56,091 bases of DNA from Sphingomonas beigongshangi (GTDB taxonomy: Bacteria; Pseudomonadota; Alphaproteobacteria; Sphingomonadales; Sphingomonadaceae). The notes under the pieces were generated by a model. That model was not told where the DNA came from. It saw only the letters and a program-made list of their open reading frames with translations, and ran no database searches. Positions 36,181 through 45,242 of this stretch are shown piece by piece. The position numbers and the translations under genes were made by a program. The stretch's first letter is position 1; every line of letters begins with the position of its first letter. The stretch spans positions 1-56,091 of the forward strand of contig NZ_JADHDT010000011.1 in NCBI RefSeq assembly GCF_016820445.1, read 5' to 3'.

Positions 36181-38163
36181 TCACATCTTCATCGCCTTGC
36201 GCAGGAAGGCGTCGCTGTCCGCCAGCATCTTCGCGCGAACGGCGGCATCGTCGAGCTGGTGGTCGAGCTTCGGGAAGACGACCAAGGTGCTGTCCTTGCC
36301 CGACTTGCGCAGCGCCGCGTTCATCGCCTTGGACTGGTCGACGCCGACATTGATGTCCTGGTCGCCGTGGAACAACAAGACCGGCACCTTGAACCGGTCG
36401 GCGTGACGCGCCGGCGATCCCTCTGCGATCGCGGGACCGGAGCCGACCTGCATCGCCACGAGCTTCTCGTTGTCGAAGCCGATGGCCTCGCGCTTGGTCA
36501 TGGCAAGGTCGGTGACGGGCGCGATCGCGATCGCAGCCTTGAACAGATCGGGATCCACGACGTTCGCCTGCAATGCCGCATAGCCGCCATACGACCAGCC
36601 GACGATCGCGAGCTTTGCCGGATCGGCGATTCCTTCCTTGACCAGCCAACGACCGGCATCGGTGACGTCGCCGATCGCGGTCTTCCACCACCGGAAGCCA
36701 TTGTTGGCGAAAAAGGCGTCGCCATAGCCGCTCGATCCGCGGAAGTTGGGCTGCAGCACCGCATAGCCGGCTTGCGCGAAATACTGGACGAGCCAGTCGA
36801 AACCCCATTCGTCGCGATAGCTCGGTCCGCCGTGCGGCATGACGATCGTCGGAAGGCCCTTGTTCTTGCCGCCAGGCGGCAGCGTCAGATAGGCGGGGAT
36901 CTTCGTGCCGTCGGCGGCGGTATAGGAAACCGGCTTCATCTCGGTCAGTGGCAGCCCCTCCAGCTCGGGTCGCGCCAGCGCCAGCGTGTCGAGATGCTTG
37001 TTCGCCTTGGTGTACAGATAATAGACGCCCGGATCGACGTCGCTGCCGGCGAAGACGAGCAGCTGGCTTTCGTCGGCGTTGGCGGACATGAAACGGATCA
37101 ACGGCGTCTTCGGCAAAGCCTTGGCCAGCGAAGCGGCCAGCTTGCGGTAGTCAGGATCGAAATAGTCGACCTGACGACGATCGGTGACGTAGGTCGCGCC
37201 AATGATGCGCCCGCGGCGGCCGATCGGCACCACCGCGGCGACATCGACCTCCGGATTACTGGATACCAGCTCCTCCTTCATCGTGCCGTCGAGCGCGACG
37301 CGATACAGCGCCTTGCGGCCGTTCAGCGAGCGCACCGCATAAGCGACGTTACTGGTGCCGTCGACAGCGACGGGTTCGAGGACATTGTTGTCCGGCGTGG
37401 ACTGACTGAACGTACGCCATGACCGGCTGCCGGCGAGGCGATATTGGTAGATGGTCTGCCCCGTCATCACGCCATCGCTGCCGCGCGTCGCGCTGACGCG
37501 GATGCGGACATTGCCCAGACCGTCCGCGATATAGTCGGTCGCGTTCGACGACGGCGTCTCGATGGTGGACGCGCGGCCGGTGCGGGTATCGACCATCTCG
37601 ACACCCAGGCCATCACCCTTGCTGGCGATGATGGTGCCGGTGCTCCCCTCGGGAACGAAGTCGTGCGTCATCAGCACCGAGCCGTCGCCGCCGCGCCAGT
37701 CGATGACGTCGCCGTCGAACTGGCTGGCGCGCAGCGCATCCGATCCTGCGCGCCGGCCGAGGTAGCGGACATTGCCGCCGTCCATGTCGAAACCGATCGT
37801 CCGCGTGTACGCTACCTTGAGACCGTTAAGCTCGCTGATCCCGCGATAGCGGCAGACGAGCCGCTGGGCGGACGACCAGCCGCAGCTGGTGAGCTGTAGC
37901 GGACCGCCGGATCCGCCGCCGATCTGGCGGCTCTGCCCGGTCGCCGTGTCCGTGATGACGATCGTATTGCGCCCGGCCCCGGCGCCGACCACCGCAAGGT
38001 GGCCGCCATCGGGCGCAAGACTGATGTCACGCACCGATTCCCGCGCGCCGAAGCGTTCTGCCAGCGATCCACCCTCATCCTTTGACGCCGCTGTCTGCGC
38101 GGATGCAGGCCCCGTTCCGGCCACGGCGATCGCTAGCGCGCAGACGCTCCCCTTCCATTTCAT
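36181..38163 (-). CDS. S9-family (prolyl-oligopeptidase-type) peptidase
   Basis: A 660-residue exported serine peptidase. The signal peptide (MKWKGSVCALAIAVAG... PASAQ) is cleaved near residue 23. The N-terminal half (to about 400) is a beta-propeller. The C-terminal catalytic domain has VMPHGGP (about 425), GWSYGGYAA with the nucleophile, FHGDQDINV with the aspartate and FPKLDHQL with the histidine. Sphingomonads carry many such dipeptidyl-peptidase/acylaminoacyl-peptidase-like enzymes. The frame is open 70 residues upstream, but the ATG at 38163 starts the signal peptide. Confidence 0.9.
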   Translation of the reverse strand: MKWKGSVCALAIAVAGTGPASAQTAASKDEGGSLAERFGARESVRDISLAPDGGHLAVVGAGAGRNTIVITDTATGQSRQIGGGSGGPLQLTSCGWSSAQRLVCRYRGISELNGLKVAYTRTIGFDMDGGNVRYLGRRAGSDALRASQFDGDVIDWRGGDGSVLMTHDFVPEGSTGTIIASKGDGLGVEMVDTRTGRASTIETPSSNATDYIADGLGNVRIRVSATRGSDGVMTGQTIYQYRLAGSRSWRTFSQSTPDNNVLEPVAVDGTSNVAYAVRSLNGRKALYRVALDGTMKEELVSSNPEVDVAAVVPIGRRGRIIGATYVTDRRQVDYFDPDYRKLAASLAKALPKTPLIRFMSANADESQLLVFAGSDVDPGVYYLYTKANKHLDTLALARPELEGLPLTEMKPVSYTAADGTKIPAYLTLPPGGKNKGLPTIVMPHGGPSYRDEWGFDWLVQYFAQAGYAVLQPNFRGSSGYGDAFFANNGFRWWKTAIGDVTDAGRWLVKEGIADPAKLAIVGWSYGGYAALQANVVDPDLFKAAIAIAPVTDLAMTKREAIGFDNEKLVAMQVGSGPAIAEGSPARHADRFKVPVLLFHGDQDINVGVDQSKAMNAALRKSGKDSTLVVFPKLDHQLDDAAVRAKMLADSDAFLRKAMKM

Positions 38164-38434
38164 CTGTTGTCCCCCCGGGGCGCGGTAAATCGCGCCTTCC
38201 GGATCATACCCGGGGCCAGCCGGCTCGCAAGATGGCCTCGCAAGACCGCGTGGCAGCGGCCCATGCGCGCACGCGCGCCGCGCCCCTTGCCTCCCACCCC
38301 CCTTTCCGCTATGCGCCCGCGCTTCCAACCAATGGCTGGAAAAACCAAGCGGCAGGGCGCCGGGGCAACCCATCGCCCGTCACGACCGCTCGACTTGAAA
38401 TGGGCCGGTTCGCCGGCCCGGAATAGAGAGTGAC

Positions 38435-38866
38435 ATGGCAAAGAAGATTACCGGCTACATCAAGCTGCAGGTGCCTGCGGGCTCCGCCAACCCCTCGCCG
38501 CCGATCGGCCCGGCGCTGGGTCAGCGCGGCGTGAACATCATGGAATTCTGCAAGGCGTTCAACGCGCAGACGGGCGACGTCGAAAAGGGCACGCCGCTGC
38601 CCACCGTCATCACCGTCTATGCGGATCGCTCGTTCTCGTTCGAGACCAAGACCGCGCCGGCGACCTATCTCATCAAGAAGGCCGCGAACCTGAAGTCGGG
38701 CTCGAAGGAGCCGGGCAAGGTGTCGGCGGGCAAGATCGCGCGCTCGAAGCTTTCCGAGATCGCGCAGGTCAAGATGAAGGACCTGAACGCCAACGACATC
38801 GAGGCTGCGACCAAGATCATCGAAGGCTCCGCCCGCGCAATGGGCCTCGAAGTGGTGGAGGGCTAA
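38435..38866 (+). CDS. rplK: 50S ribosomal protein L11
   Basis: A 143-residue full-length L11 that binds 23S rRNA at the GTPase-associated centre. [20 protein letters not shown] at the N-terminus (residues 9-28) is diagnostic. It is followed 4 bp later by rplA. In most proteobacteria secE and nusG precede it; here the upstream gene is a divergent S9 peptidase, with 271 bp between them that must carry the promoter. A GAGAG-type ribosome-binding site precedes the ATG. Confidence 0.98.
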   Translation: MAKKITGYIKLQVPAGSANPSPPIGPALGQRGVNIMEFCKAFNAQTGDVEKGTPLPTVITVYADRSFSFETKTAPATYLIKKAANLKSGSKEPGKVSAGKIARSKLSEIAQVKMKDLNANDIEAATKIIEGSARAMGLEVVEG

Positions 38867-38870
38867 GATC

Positions 38871-39563
38871 ATGGCAAAGCTGACCAAGAAGCAGAAGGCC
38901 GTCACCATCGACCGCGAGAAGCTGCACGGCGTCGACGAGGCGATCGCGCTGGCGAAGTCGGGTGCGACGTCGAAGTTCGACGAGACGATCGAGGTTGCGC
39001 TGAACCTCGGTGTCGATCCGCGCCACGCCGACCAGATGGTCCGCGGCGTCGTCACGTTGCCCGCCGGCACCGGCAAGACCGTCCGCGTCGGCGTCTTCGC
39101 CCGCGGTCCCAAGGCTGACGAAGCGCGCGCCGCCGGCGCCGACGTCGTCGGTGCGGAAGATCTGATGGAGACCATCCAGGGCGGCACGATCGATTTCGAT
39201 CGCTGCATCGCGACCCCGGACATGATGGGCGTCGTCGGCCGTCTCGGCAAGGTGTTGGGCCCCAAGGGCCTGATGCCGAACCCGAAGCTCGGCACCGTGA
39301 CGATGAACGTCGCCGAGGCGGTCAAGGCCGCCAAGGGCGGCCAGGTCGAATATCGCGTCGAGAAGGCCGGCATCATCCACTCGGGCATCGGCAAGGCGTC
39401 GTTCAGCCAGGAAGACCTGCGCCGCAACTTCGACGCGCTGGTCGACGCGGTCGTCAAGGCGAAGCCGTCGGGCGCCAAGGGCAAGTATGTCCGCAAGGTC
39501 GCCGTCAGCTCGACCATGGGCGCCGGCATCAAGGTCGACACCGCGGAAGTCGCGGGCGCCTGA
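38871..39563 (+). CDS. rplA: 50S ribosomal protein L1
   Basis: A 230-residue L1 that forms the mobile L1 stalk and, in many bacteria, represses its own rplKA m[39 protein letters not shown] and GTVTMNV are family landmarks. It ends 32 bp before a strong Rho-independent terminator. The usual rplJL genes do not follow directly; two inverted genes separate them. Confidence 0.98.
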   Translation: MAKLTKKQKAVTIDREKLHGVDEAIALAKSGATSKFDETIEVALNLGVDPRHADQMVRGVVTLPAGTGKTVRVGVFARGPKADEARAAGADVVGAEDLMETIQGGTIDFDRCIATPDMMGVVGRLGKVLGPKGLMPNPKLGTVTMNVAEAVKAAKGGQVEYRVEKAGIIHSGIGKASFSQEDLRRNFDALVDAVVKAKPSGAKGKYVRKVAVSSTMGAGIKVDTAEVAGA

Positions 39564-39594
39564 GCCCGTCGCAGCTGCGATGACGACCATTAAA

Positions 39595-39626
39595 GGGGGC
39601 CGGGAGAAATCCCGGCCCCCTTTTTT
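39595..39626 (+). terminator. Rho-independent terminator of rplKA
   Basis: GGGGGCCGGGA (39595-39605) pairs perfectly with TCCCGGCCCCC (39610-39620) around a GAAA tetraloop and is followed by TTTTTT. A three-base A run precedes the stem, so it may work in both directions. Confidence 0.95.
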
Positions 39627-39761
39627 GCGTCTGAAGCCCGATCCGCTTGCGTGGACGTGGTGCTGCGATCCAGCCTTGCCGGATCGCATACGAGCGGCAC
39701 GAGCTGGCGGGCGCTCGCATCGCGCAGGGCCCCACATCTCGGTCGGTCTGGCCTGGTCGGT

Positions 39762-40607
39762 TCAGTCCGGAAAGTCCGCCGCCAGCGCCTGGTCGCGGCG
39801 CGCCTCCATCTCTGCCAGCCGTTCGCGCAGCTTGTCGGTCACCGCATCGATGCCGAATTTGCCCAGAACGAGGTGTCGCGGCGGGTTGGGCTCCATCGTC
39901 GCGGCGATGATCGCCTCGCCCGCACGGACCGGGTCGCCTGCCTGGCTACCGCTATATCCCTTGGTCGCCTCCATGCGCTTGCCGGCGGTTTCGGCATAGT
40001 CGACGATACGATTGGGCGTCTGCTGCAGCGATCGTCCCGCCCAATCGGTACGAAAGGGCCCCGGCTCGACGCAGGTGACGGCGATGCCCAGCGGGCCGAC
40101 CTCCGCGGCAAGGCTGTCGGACCAGCCCTCGACCGCGTGCTTGCTCGCCGCATAATAGCCCGACCCGGGGAAGCCGACGAGACCGGCGACGGAGGTGAAG
40201 TTGACGATATGGCCGCTGCGCCGAGTGCGCATGCCGGGCAACACCGCACGCGTCAGCGCAAACAGGCCGAAGACGTTGGTGTCGAACTGCGCGCGGATCG
40301 CATGGTCCTCGCCCTCCTCGACGCTGGACTGATACCCATAGCCGGCATTGTTGACGAGGACGTCGATGCGGCCGAACCGTGCCTCCGCAGCCTCGACGGC
40401 CGCCGCGATCTCGTCTCCGCGCGTGACGTCCAGCGCCAAGGCGAGTGCGCGGTCGGCCGCCCCTTCGGCCAGATCGGCAACGCGGTCGGCATCGCGCGCC
40501 GTGACCACAGCGCGCCAGCCGCGATCCAGGACCAGTCGCGCGAGATCGCGACCGAAGCCGGTCGAACAGCCGGTGATGAACCATGTCGGAGTTTCGGGAA
40601 GCGTCAT
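39762..40607 (-). CDS. SDR-family oxidoreductase
   Basis: A 281-residue classical short-chain dehydrogenase. Landmarks: FITGCSTGFGRDLA (cofactor motif, residues 10-23), NNAGYGY, NFTSVAG with the catalytic serine, and YYAASKHA (YxxxK). The TGCSTGFG and NAGYG combination is that of the extended group related to retinol-dehydrogenase-like and ketoreductase-like SDRs; substrate unknown. AAGG lies before the ATG at 40607. The gene is inserted, inverted, between rplKA and rplJL together with a PilZ gene. Confidence 0.9.
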   Translation of the reverse strand: MTLPETPTWFITGCSTGFGRDLARLVLDRGWRAVVTARDADRVADLAEGAADRALALALDVTRGDEIAAAVEAAEARFGRIDVLVNNAGYGYQSSVEEGEDHAIRAQFDTNVFGLFALTRAVLPGMRTRRSGHIVNFTSVAGLVGFPGSGYYAASKHAVEGWSDSLAAEVGPLGIAVTCVEPGPFRTDWAGRSLQQTPNRIVDYAETAGKRMEATKGYSGSQAGDPVRAGEAIIAATMEPNPPRHLVLGKFGIDAVTDKLRERLAEMEARRDQALAADFPD

Positions 40608-40665
40608 GACGGAACCTTCTTGGCAGGGAAGCCCGCCAATGCCCCGGCCACGGCTGCGGTTCCGG

Positions 40666-41181
40666 TCAGGAGGACGGGTTCTCGCCGCCGAGTTGCGCGC
40701 TGACCGCCGCGAAGGGGCGTGACAGCACCTGCCCGACCCGTTCCGCGATGCAAAGGCCCGCCACCGCAACCACGCCGAGCAGGATCGCGAACTGGAAGGT
40801 CGCTGAGAAACGACGGCTGCGCGCCTCGCGATCGACGATGGACGCCGCGGTGATCTTGCGGCTGTCGGCACGGCGTTCCGCACCATCCGCGACGGCGGTG
40901 CCGGGCTTGAACGCCGGCGGCTTGGCCTCCACGATCGCATCGATGTCGATCCGGTCCTGCGTCCGAATCCCGAAATACTGATCCTTTTCCCACACCACGC
41001 GGCCGACGATCACGTGATGGATGCGCCGCAATTCGATCACGGTGCCGGGCCGGCATTCGACCTTCGACGTCGCGAGAAGACCGCGCGACGACATGTTGTG
41101 GATCAAGACGTCGTGCCATTCGACGCCCGAGCGCATGCGCGCACGAACCAGGACCTTTCGCCTCGGCTCTCGCTGTCTCAT
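40666..41181 (-). CDS. PilZ-domain protein with C-terminal membrane helix
   Basis: A 171-residue protein. Residues 1-90 form a PilZ domain: RRKVLVR gives the RxxxR motif and HNMSSRG the NxSxxG motif, so c-di-GMP binding is plausible. A hydrophilic linker (about 90-128) is followed by one hydrophobic helix (about 129-147, FAILLGVVAVAGLCIAE), so the domain is probably tethered to the inner membrane from the cytoplasm. It is 58 bp upstream of the SDR gene on the same strand. Partner unknown. Confidence 0.83.
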   Translation of the reverse strand: MRQREPRRKVLVRARMRSGVEWHDVLIHNMSSRGLLATSKVECRPGTVIELRRIHHVIVGRVVWEKDQYFGIRTQDRIDIDAIVEAKPPAFKPGTAVADGAERRADSRKITAASIVDREARSRRFSATFQFAILLGVVAVAGLCIAERVGQVLSRPFAAVSAQLGGENPSS

Positions 41182-41393
41182 GTCGCCCGCCCCGTCAGTG
41201 TGTCAGTGGTGGACCTATAAAGGTCACTCCTTAACAATCACTTAGAGCGGCAGTCATTTTGGTCCGCGCTCCGCCATGTCGAAATACCTGATATTGCGTG
41301 ATATGATCTCGTAAGCCGACTTCCGGAATGGCCGTCCGGTTGTTCCCCAGCGTTGCCCGGCGGTGGGCCAGAAGGCACCGCACTCGTCGGTGG
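41182..41393. other. Divergent intergenic DNA upstream of the rplJ promoter
   Basis: This is the first part of the 500-bp gap between the PilZ gene (minus) and rplJ (plus). It includes an A/T-rich stretch (41214-41300) that probably holds the promoter of the PilZ gene. No gene, RNA or repeat could be supported in it. Confidence 0.4.
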
Positions 41394-41421
41394 TTGACTT
41401 GGGCTGCCGTTCCGCTATGGG
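41394..41421 (+). promoter_or_regulatory. Candidate sigma-70 promoter of rplJL
   Basis: TTGACT (41394-41399) is followed after 16 bases by TATGGG (41416-41421). The -35 is a close match and the -10 is weak. Transcription from about 41428 would give a leader of about 250 nucleotides before rplJ, consistent with the structured leader described below. Confidence 0.4.
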
Positions 41422-41607
41422 CGCACTCGTGTTGGCGGGCTTGCCCGACAACCGCCGTCCGAGACAGCAGGCGCCCTGGAATTGCCACGGCTTAATCTCC
41501 TGCCGAGACGGGGACAGGAATTTCACAAGCCGCACGGCCAGCGTCGACCACGCTGCGCGTCCGGCCTGCCGCCCCTTTGCGGGTGCCTTCCCCATCGCTG
41601 GACAAAC

Positions 41608-41661
41608 CCGATGCGGCGCATGTCGCGTCGGTCTGTAACCGGGCCTGCCGTTCGCGGCAGG
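41608..41661 (+). promoter_or_regulatory. Structured rplJ mRNA leader (candidate L10 autoregulatory site)
   Basis: Two stable hairpins precede rplJ: CCGATGCG (41608-41615) with CGCGTCGG (41624-41631), and CCTGCCG (41644-41650) with CGGCAGG (41655-41661) capped by a TTCG tetraloop. The second ends about 10 bases before the GGAGA ribosome-binding site (41672-41676). In other bacteria L10-L12 binds such a leader to repress translation. I see the hairpins; L10 binding is inference. Confidence 0.5.
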
Positions 41662-41681
41662 TTCAGAACGTGGAGAATGGC

Positions 41682-42197
41682 ATGGATCGTGCTCAAAAGG
41701 CCGCGGCCGTTGCCGAGCTGAACCGCACCTTTTCGGAGGTCGGCGTCGTGGTGGTTACCCGTAACAACGGGATGACCGTCGCGCAGTCGACGACCCTCCG
41801 GAACCGGATGCGCGACGCCGGCGCGACCTACAAGGTCTCGAAGAACAAGCTTGCCAAGATCGCGCTCGACGGCACCGACTATGGCTCGATCGGCGACATG
41901 CTGACCGGCCCGGTTGGTCTCGCCACTTCCGTCGACCCCGTTGCCGCCGCGAAGATCGCGGTGGAATTCGCGAAGACGAACGACAAGTTCGAAATCGTGG
42001 GCGGTGCGATGGGCGCGACCCCTCTCGACGTCGCCGGCGTGCAAGCGCTCGCCACCCTGCCCTCGCTGGATGAACTCCGGGCGAAGATCGTGGGCCTCAT
42101 CGTCGCTCCGGCGACGAAGCTCGCGACGATCACCCAGGCTCCCGCGGCGCAGATCGCGCGCGTGCTGTCGGCTTATGCCGAGAAGGAAAACGCCTGA
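41682..42197 (+). CDS. rplJ: 50S ribosomal protein L10
   Basis: A 171-residue L10, the base of the L7/L12 stalk. [19 protein letters not shown] and [13 protein letters not shown] in the N-terminal domain and the Ala-rich C-terminal helix that binds L7/L12 dimers are typical. ATG 41682 with GGAGA upstream is the natural start although the frame is open further. Its stop codon lies inside a small perfect hairpin (42191-42208). It is followed by rplL after 82 bp. Confidence 0.97.
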   Translation: MDRAQKAAAVAELNRTFSEVGVVVVTRNNGMTVAQSTTLRNRMRDAGATYKVSKNKLAKIALDGTDYGSIGDMLTGPVGLATSVDPVAAAKIAVEFAKTNDKFEIVGGAMGATPLDVAGVQALATLPSLDELRAKIVGLIVAPATKLATITQAPAAQIARVLSAYAEKENA

Positions 42198-42254
42198 TTC
42201 TTCAGGCGCTTGGAACGTGATTGTTTGACTTAACCGGAGCAGTTTCTGGCTCCG
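42191..42254 (+). promoter_or_regulatory. Two hairpins in the rplJ-rplL spacer
   Basis: CGCCTGA (42191-42197) and TCAGGCG (42202-42208) form a perfect 7-bp stem spanning the rplJ stop. CGGAGC (42235-42240) and GCTCCG (42249-42254) form a second stem. Neither has a T-tract. They may act as RNA-processing or expression-ratio elements, since rplL must be made in excess over rplJ. Confidence 0.45.
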
Positions 42255-42279
42255 ATCTGACACGCAAAAGGAAGTACAC

Positions 42280-42657
42280 ATGGCAGACCTGAACGCGCTG
42301 GTTGACCAGCTGAGCGAGCTGACCGTCCTCGAGGCCGCCGAGCTCTCGAAGATGCTCGAAGAGAAGTGGGGCGTTTCGGCCGCTGCGGCGGTTGCGGCGG
42401 CTCCGGCTGCTGGCGGCGGCGCTGCTGCCCCGGCCGCTGAAGAGAAGACCGAGTTCGACGTGATCCTCACCGGCGACGGTGGCAAGAAGATCAACGTCAT
42501 CAAGGAAGTCCGCGCGATCACCGGCCTGGGCCTGACCGAAGCGAAGTCGCTCGTCGAGGGCGCGCCGAAGCCGGTCAAGGAAGGCGTCAACAAGGACGAG
42601 GCCGAGAAGATCAAGAAGCAGCTCGAGGAAGCCGGCGCGACCGTCGAGCTCAAGTAA
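42280..42657 (+). CDS. rplL: 50S ribosomal protein L7/L12
   Basis: A 125-residue stalk protein. The N-terminal dimerisation domain ([20 protein letters not shown]), the flexible Ala/Gly hinge (about residues 38-55) and the C-terminal factor-binding domain ([34 protein letters not shown]) are complete. AAAGGAAG precedes the ATG. A terminator follows about 90 bp after the stop, so rpoBC is not immediately co-transcribed here. Confidence 0.98.
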   Translation: MADLNALVDQLSELTVLEAAELSKMLEEKWGVSAAAAVAAAPAAGGGAAAPAAEEKTEFDVILTGDGGKKINVIKEVRAITGLGLTEAKSLVEGAPKPVKEGVNKDEAEKIKKQLEEAGATVELK

Positions 42658-42744
42658 GCTGCGCGACGGGGCAAGCGCTGGCCACGCCAGCCTTGCGCCG
42701 TCCGAAGCCGGCCGGCGATGCACCCGCGTCGTCTGCCGAAGGAC

Positions 42745-42778
42745 AAGGGCGGCACCCTACGGGGTTGCCGCCCTTTTC
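42745..42778 (+). terminator. Rho-independent terminator of rplJL
   Basis: GGGCGGCA-CCC pairs with GGG-TTGCCGCCC around a short loop (42747-42773), preceded by AA and followed by TTTTCTTT. The stem and T-tract make it a convincing intrinsic terminator. Confidence 0.88.
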
Positions 42779-42830
42779 TTTGCGCACAGCCCGGCAGACA
42801 CGGCCGCGGGGGCCTGATCTATCTGCGCAC

Positions 42831-43672
42831 ATGCGCTTGCTGCCGATCACCCTGCTCTTGCTCGTCGCCACCGCCCTGCCAGCGGCGGCGCAGTTACAGC
42901 GCTACCTTTACCCGTCACCGACGGCGCCGCTGACCACGGACGGATTGCCGCCGGGAACGGAGCGGTTCACGGTCACCACATCCGACGGCCTGATGCTCAC
43001 CGGCCTGCGCCATGCCGCGCAGTTGGGCGTCCGACAATACTCGTCTTTCACGGCGCTGCGTCGAGCGCGGCCACCAGCATCGCATGGTTCGCACCGCTCG
43101 TGCGGCAGGGCTTCGAGGTATTATCGGCCGAATATCGCGGCTATTCGGGCAATTCCGGCTAACCGAACGAACCCGGCCTCGCCCGCGACGGCGACGCCAT
43201 TTATGCTGCGGCACGCACCGATGCGGGGCATCGCCGCCTCCTAGTGCTGGGGCACAGCCTCGGCAGCGGGGTCGCGCTCGGTCTCGCACGGCGGCAGAGC
43301 CTCGACGCGGTCATTACCATCGGCGCCTTCACGGACATACAGCGGCTCGCCCCCCGTATCGTGCGCGCCTTCATCGCAGACCGTTACGACAACCTGGGAG
43401 CCGTAAAAGCGCTCGACGAACCCATCTTCCTCATCCACGGATTGGACGACGACATCGTACCGGCCTTCCATGGCAGGGACTTGGGAAAAGCGGCGATCGA
43501 CGCCGGCGCATCCGGTGTCGCCGTCTCCGTGTCGGGCGCGGGGCACAGGCCGACGCCGGACCGCATGGCGGCGTTCATTCCGGCGATCCTGGCCTATTGC
43601 GATGGCCAGCGTCCGGCATCGCTTCCGGACGTGCGCACCCTTTCCTTCGGCCGCTTTGCGGCACCGCGCTAG
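42831..43672 (+). pseudogene. Exported alpha/beta hydrolase, frameshifted and interrupted
   Basis: ATG 42831 opens a signal peptide (LLLLVATALPAAAQ) and the start of a hydrolase. At about 43028 the reading continues in the -1 frame (RPTILVFHGAASSA..., SAEYRGYSGNSG), a TAA at 43160 then interrupts it, and the same frame resumes with PNEPGLARDGDAIYAA, the nucleophile GHSLGSG and HGLDDDIVP, ending at 43672. Joined, this is a normal-looking exported alpha/beta hydrolase of about 280 residues. One frameshift plus one nonsense codon make a functional protein unlikely; sequencing error at both sites is the alternative. Confidence 0.8.
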
Positions 43673-43715
43673 TTCCCGTCACGGTGAACGAGCCTGACGG
43701 GCATTGCAGCCCGGC

Positions 43716-45005
43716 CTATTGCTCGACGACGGGCCCATAGGACCGAACCGCCAGACCGTCGTACATGCGCGGCGGCACGTCGAGCCAAAACGGCATCAAT
43801 CTGTCGCTATCGGCGCGCTCGACGCCCACGGCAAAGGCGCGCCCCGTCTGCCCGGACGCATCACCGCCACCATGAAGAGCGTTGATCGCCACTACCGGCA
43901 CGAACATGGCCCGTCCGTTCGCAGGGATGCCACGAATCGCCTCGCGTCCATGCGCGACAACGATACGGACGCGGCGCTCCTCACCCGGCGCCAAGGCAAA
44001 CGGGGGGGTCGCCGGCCGCACGATGGATTGCGCGAAAAAGGCGGCGACCTCGCTCTCGCGGCCAGAGCCGGCCTCCAGCAACACCGCCCCGATCCGGATG
44101 GCGGATGCCGCGACCTCGCCTTCGTTGCGCACGATCAGTTCGCCCTCGACCGTAGCTGTGATCAGGTTGAAACCGGCGCGCTTGGGTTCCAGGCGCAACG
44201 CCAGGCGCGAGCGCGGTGTCGCTACGGTCGTGGGATCTCCTCCCCGATCCAACATCAGCGGCGGCGCCGGAACGGCCGGCGAGACGGACGCAGGACGCGG
44301 GGAGGCCGCCGGTCGCGGCGGCGGCGGAGTCGGCTCCGTGCCCGCGTTGGATTCGACGCCGGTCTCTGCTGACGGGATGGTCGACGCCGTGTCCGCACGT
44401 CGGCGGCGCATTATGAAGATGCCGCCGCCAACCGCGGCGATGGCGACGAAGCCGGCAAGCCAAAGCGACAGCCCCCCTACCTCCCCGGAGGAGGATCGCT
44501 CGGATGCTGAGGGCGGCACGGCTTCGGGCGCGGTTGTCGCCGCGCCGGTCGGCACGGGCGACGGCTCGTCGATCGGCGCCGTCGGCTGGCGCGCTACGGA
44601 GGTGGAAGCGGCGCCCGTCCCGGGCAACAGCGTTGCCGCCGCCGTCGGTGTAGGCAACGGCGAAGGCAAACCACCCGGCGTGCCCCTCGCCTCCGGCGTG
44701 GCGGTCGGTTGCGGGGTCGGCGCGGGTCGCTGGGTCCGGACCGCCGAAGGCGACGGCGCGGGCGCCGGGGTCGCGGCCGGGCTCGGAGTCGCAGTCGGCG
44801 CGGGTGTCGGCGATCCCTGCGGATCGGGCAACGAGAACCGGTAGTTGTTGAGCCCCGGGATGGCCTGAGGCTGTACCGTGCTTGCGGGGACAGGCGTCTG
44901 CGTCTGGTCCTGGGCCAGCGCTGGCATGGCCGTCGCCGCCAGCGCGAAGGCGATCGCGCCGACGCGACCGCGCCGCGGAATTGTCATGAACGTCGTTCTC
45001 ACCAT
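43716..45005 (-). CDS. Exported Pro/Ala/Thr-rich membrane protein, hypothetical
   Basis: A protein of about 429 residues (ATG 45005; ATG 44987 is an alternative). A signal peptide ends near ALAQ. Then follows a long Pro/Thr/Ala-rich region of TPAPTATPSPAATPAP type (about residues 50-180), one membrane helix (about 185-205, LWLAGFVAIAAVGGGIFIM) with a RRRR stop-transfer, a second Pro-rich linker, and a folded beta-rich C-terminal domain (from about 270). The topology suggests a Pro-rich periplasmic rod anchored in the inner membrane with a cytoplasmic domain. I do not recognise the family. Confidence 0.65.
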   Translation of the reverse strand: MVRTTFMTIPRRGRVGAIAFALAATAMPALAQDQTQTPVPASTVQPQAIPGLNNYRFSLPDPQGSPTPAPTATPSPAATPAPAPSPSAVRTQRPAPTPQPTATPEARGTPGGLPSPLPTPTAAATLLPGTGAASTSVARQPTAPIDEPSPVPTGAATTAPEAVPPSASERSSSGEVGGLSLWLAGFVAIAAVGGGIFIMRRRRADTASTIPSAETGVESNAGTEPTPPPPRPAASPRPASVSPAVPAPPLMLDRGGDPTTVATPRSRLALRLEPKRAGFNLITATVEGELIVRNEGEVAASAIRIGAVLLEAGSGRESEVAAFFAQSIVRPATPPFALAPGEERRVRIVVAHGREAIRGIPANGRAMFVPVVAINALHGGGDASGQTGRAFAVGVERADSDRLMPFWLDVPPRMYDGLAVRSYGPVVEQ

Positions 45006-45242
45006 GGGGTAGTGGCGGCGTCTGGATGAACTCCGGACGACCGCCACGTGTGCTGCGACGAAACGCCCCGGCGCAACGCCCAAAGCGTTGAAGGGGTAGA
45101 GCGCCTTCACCGGCACCAGTCGTCATGTGCGACCGTAGCTTGCGTCAAAGCATCCGAAAGCGTTCCTTCGTTGCGCTCGCCCGGATTTGAGCGCATGGCC
45201 TTTTTGATTGGCGAAGACACTTTCCCGAAGGACGTTTGTATC

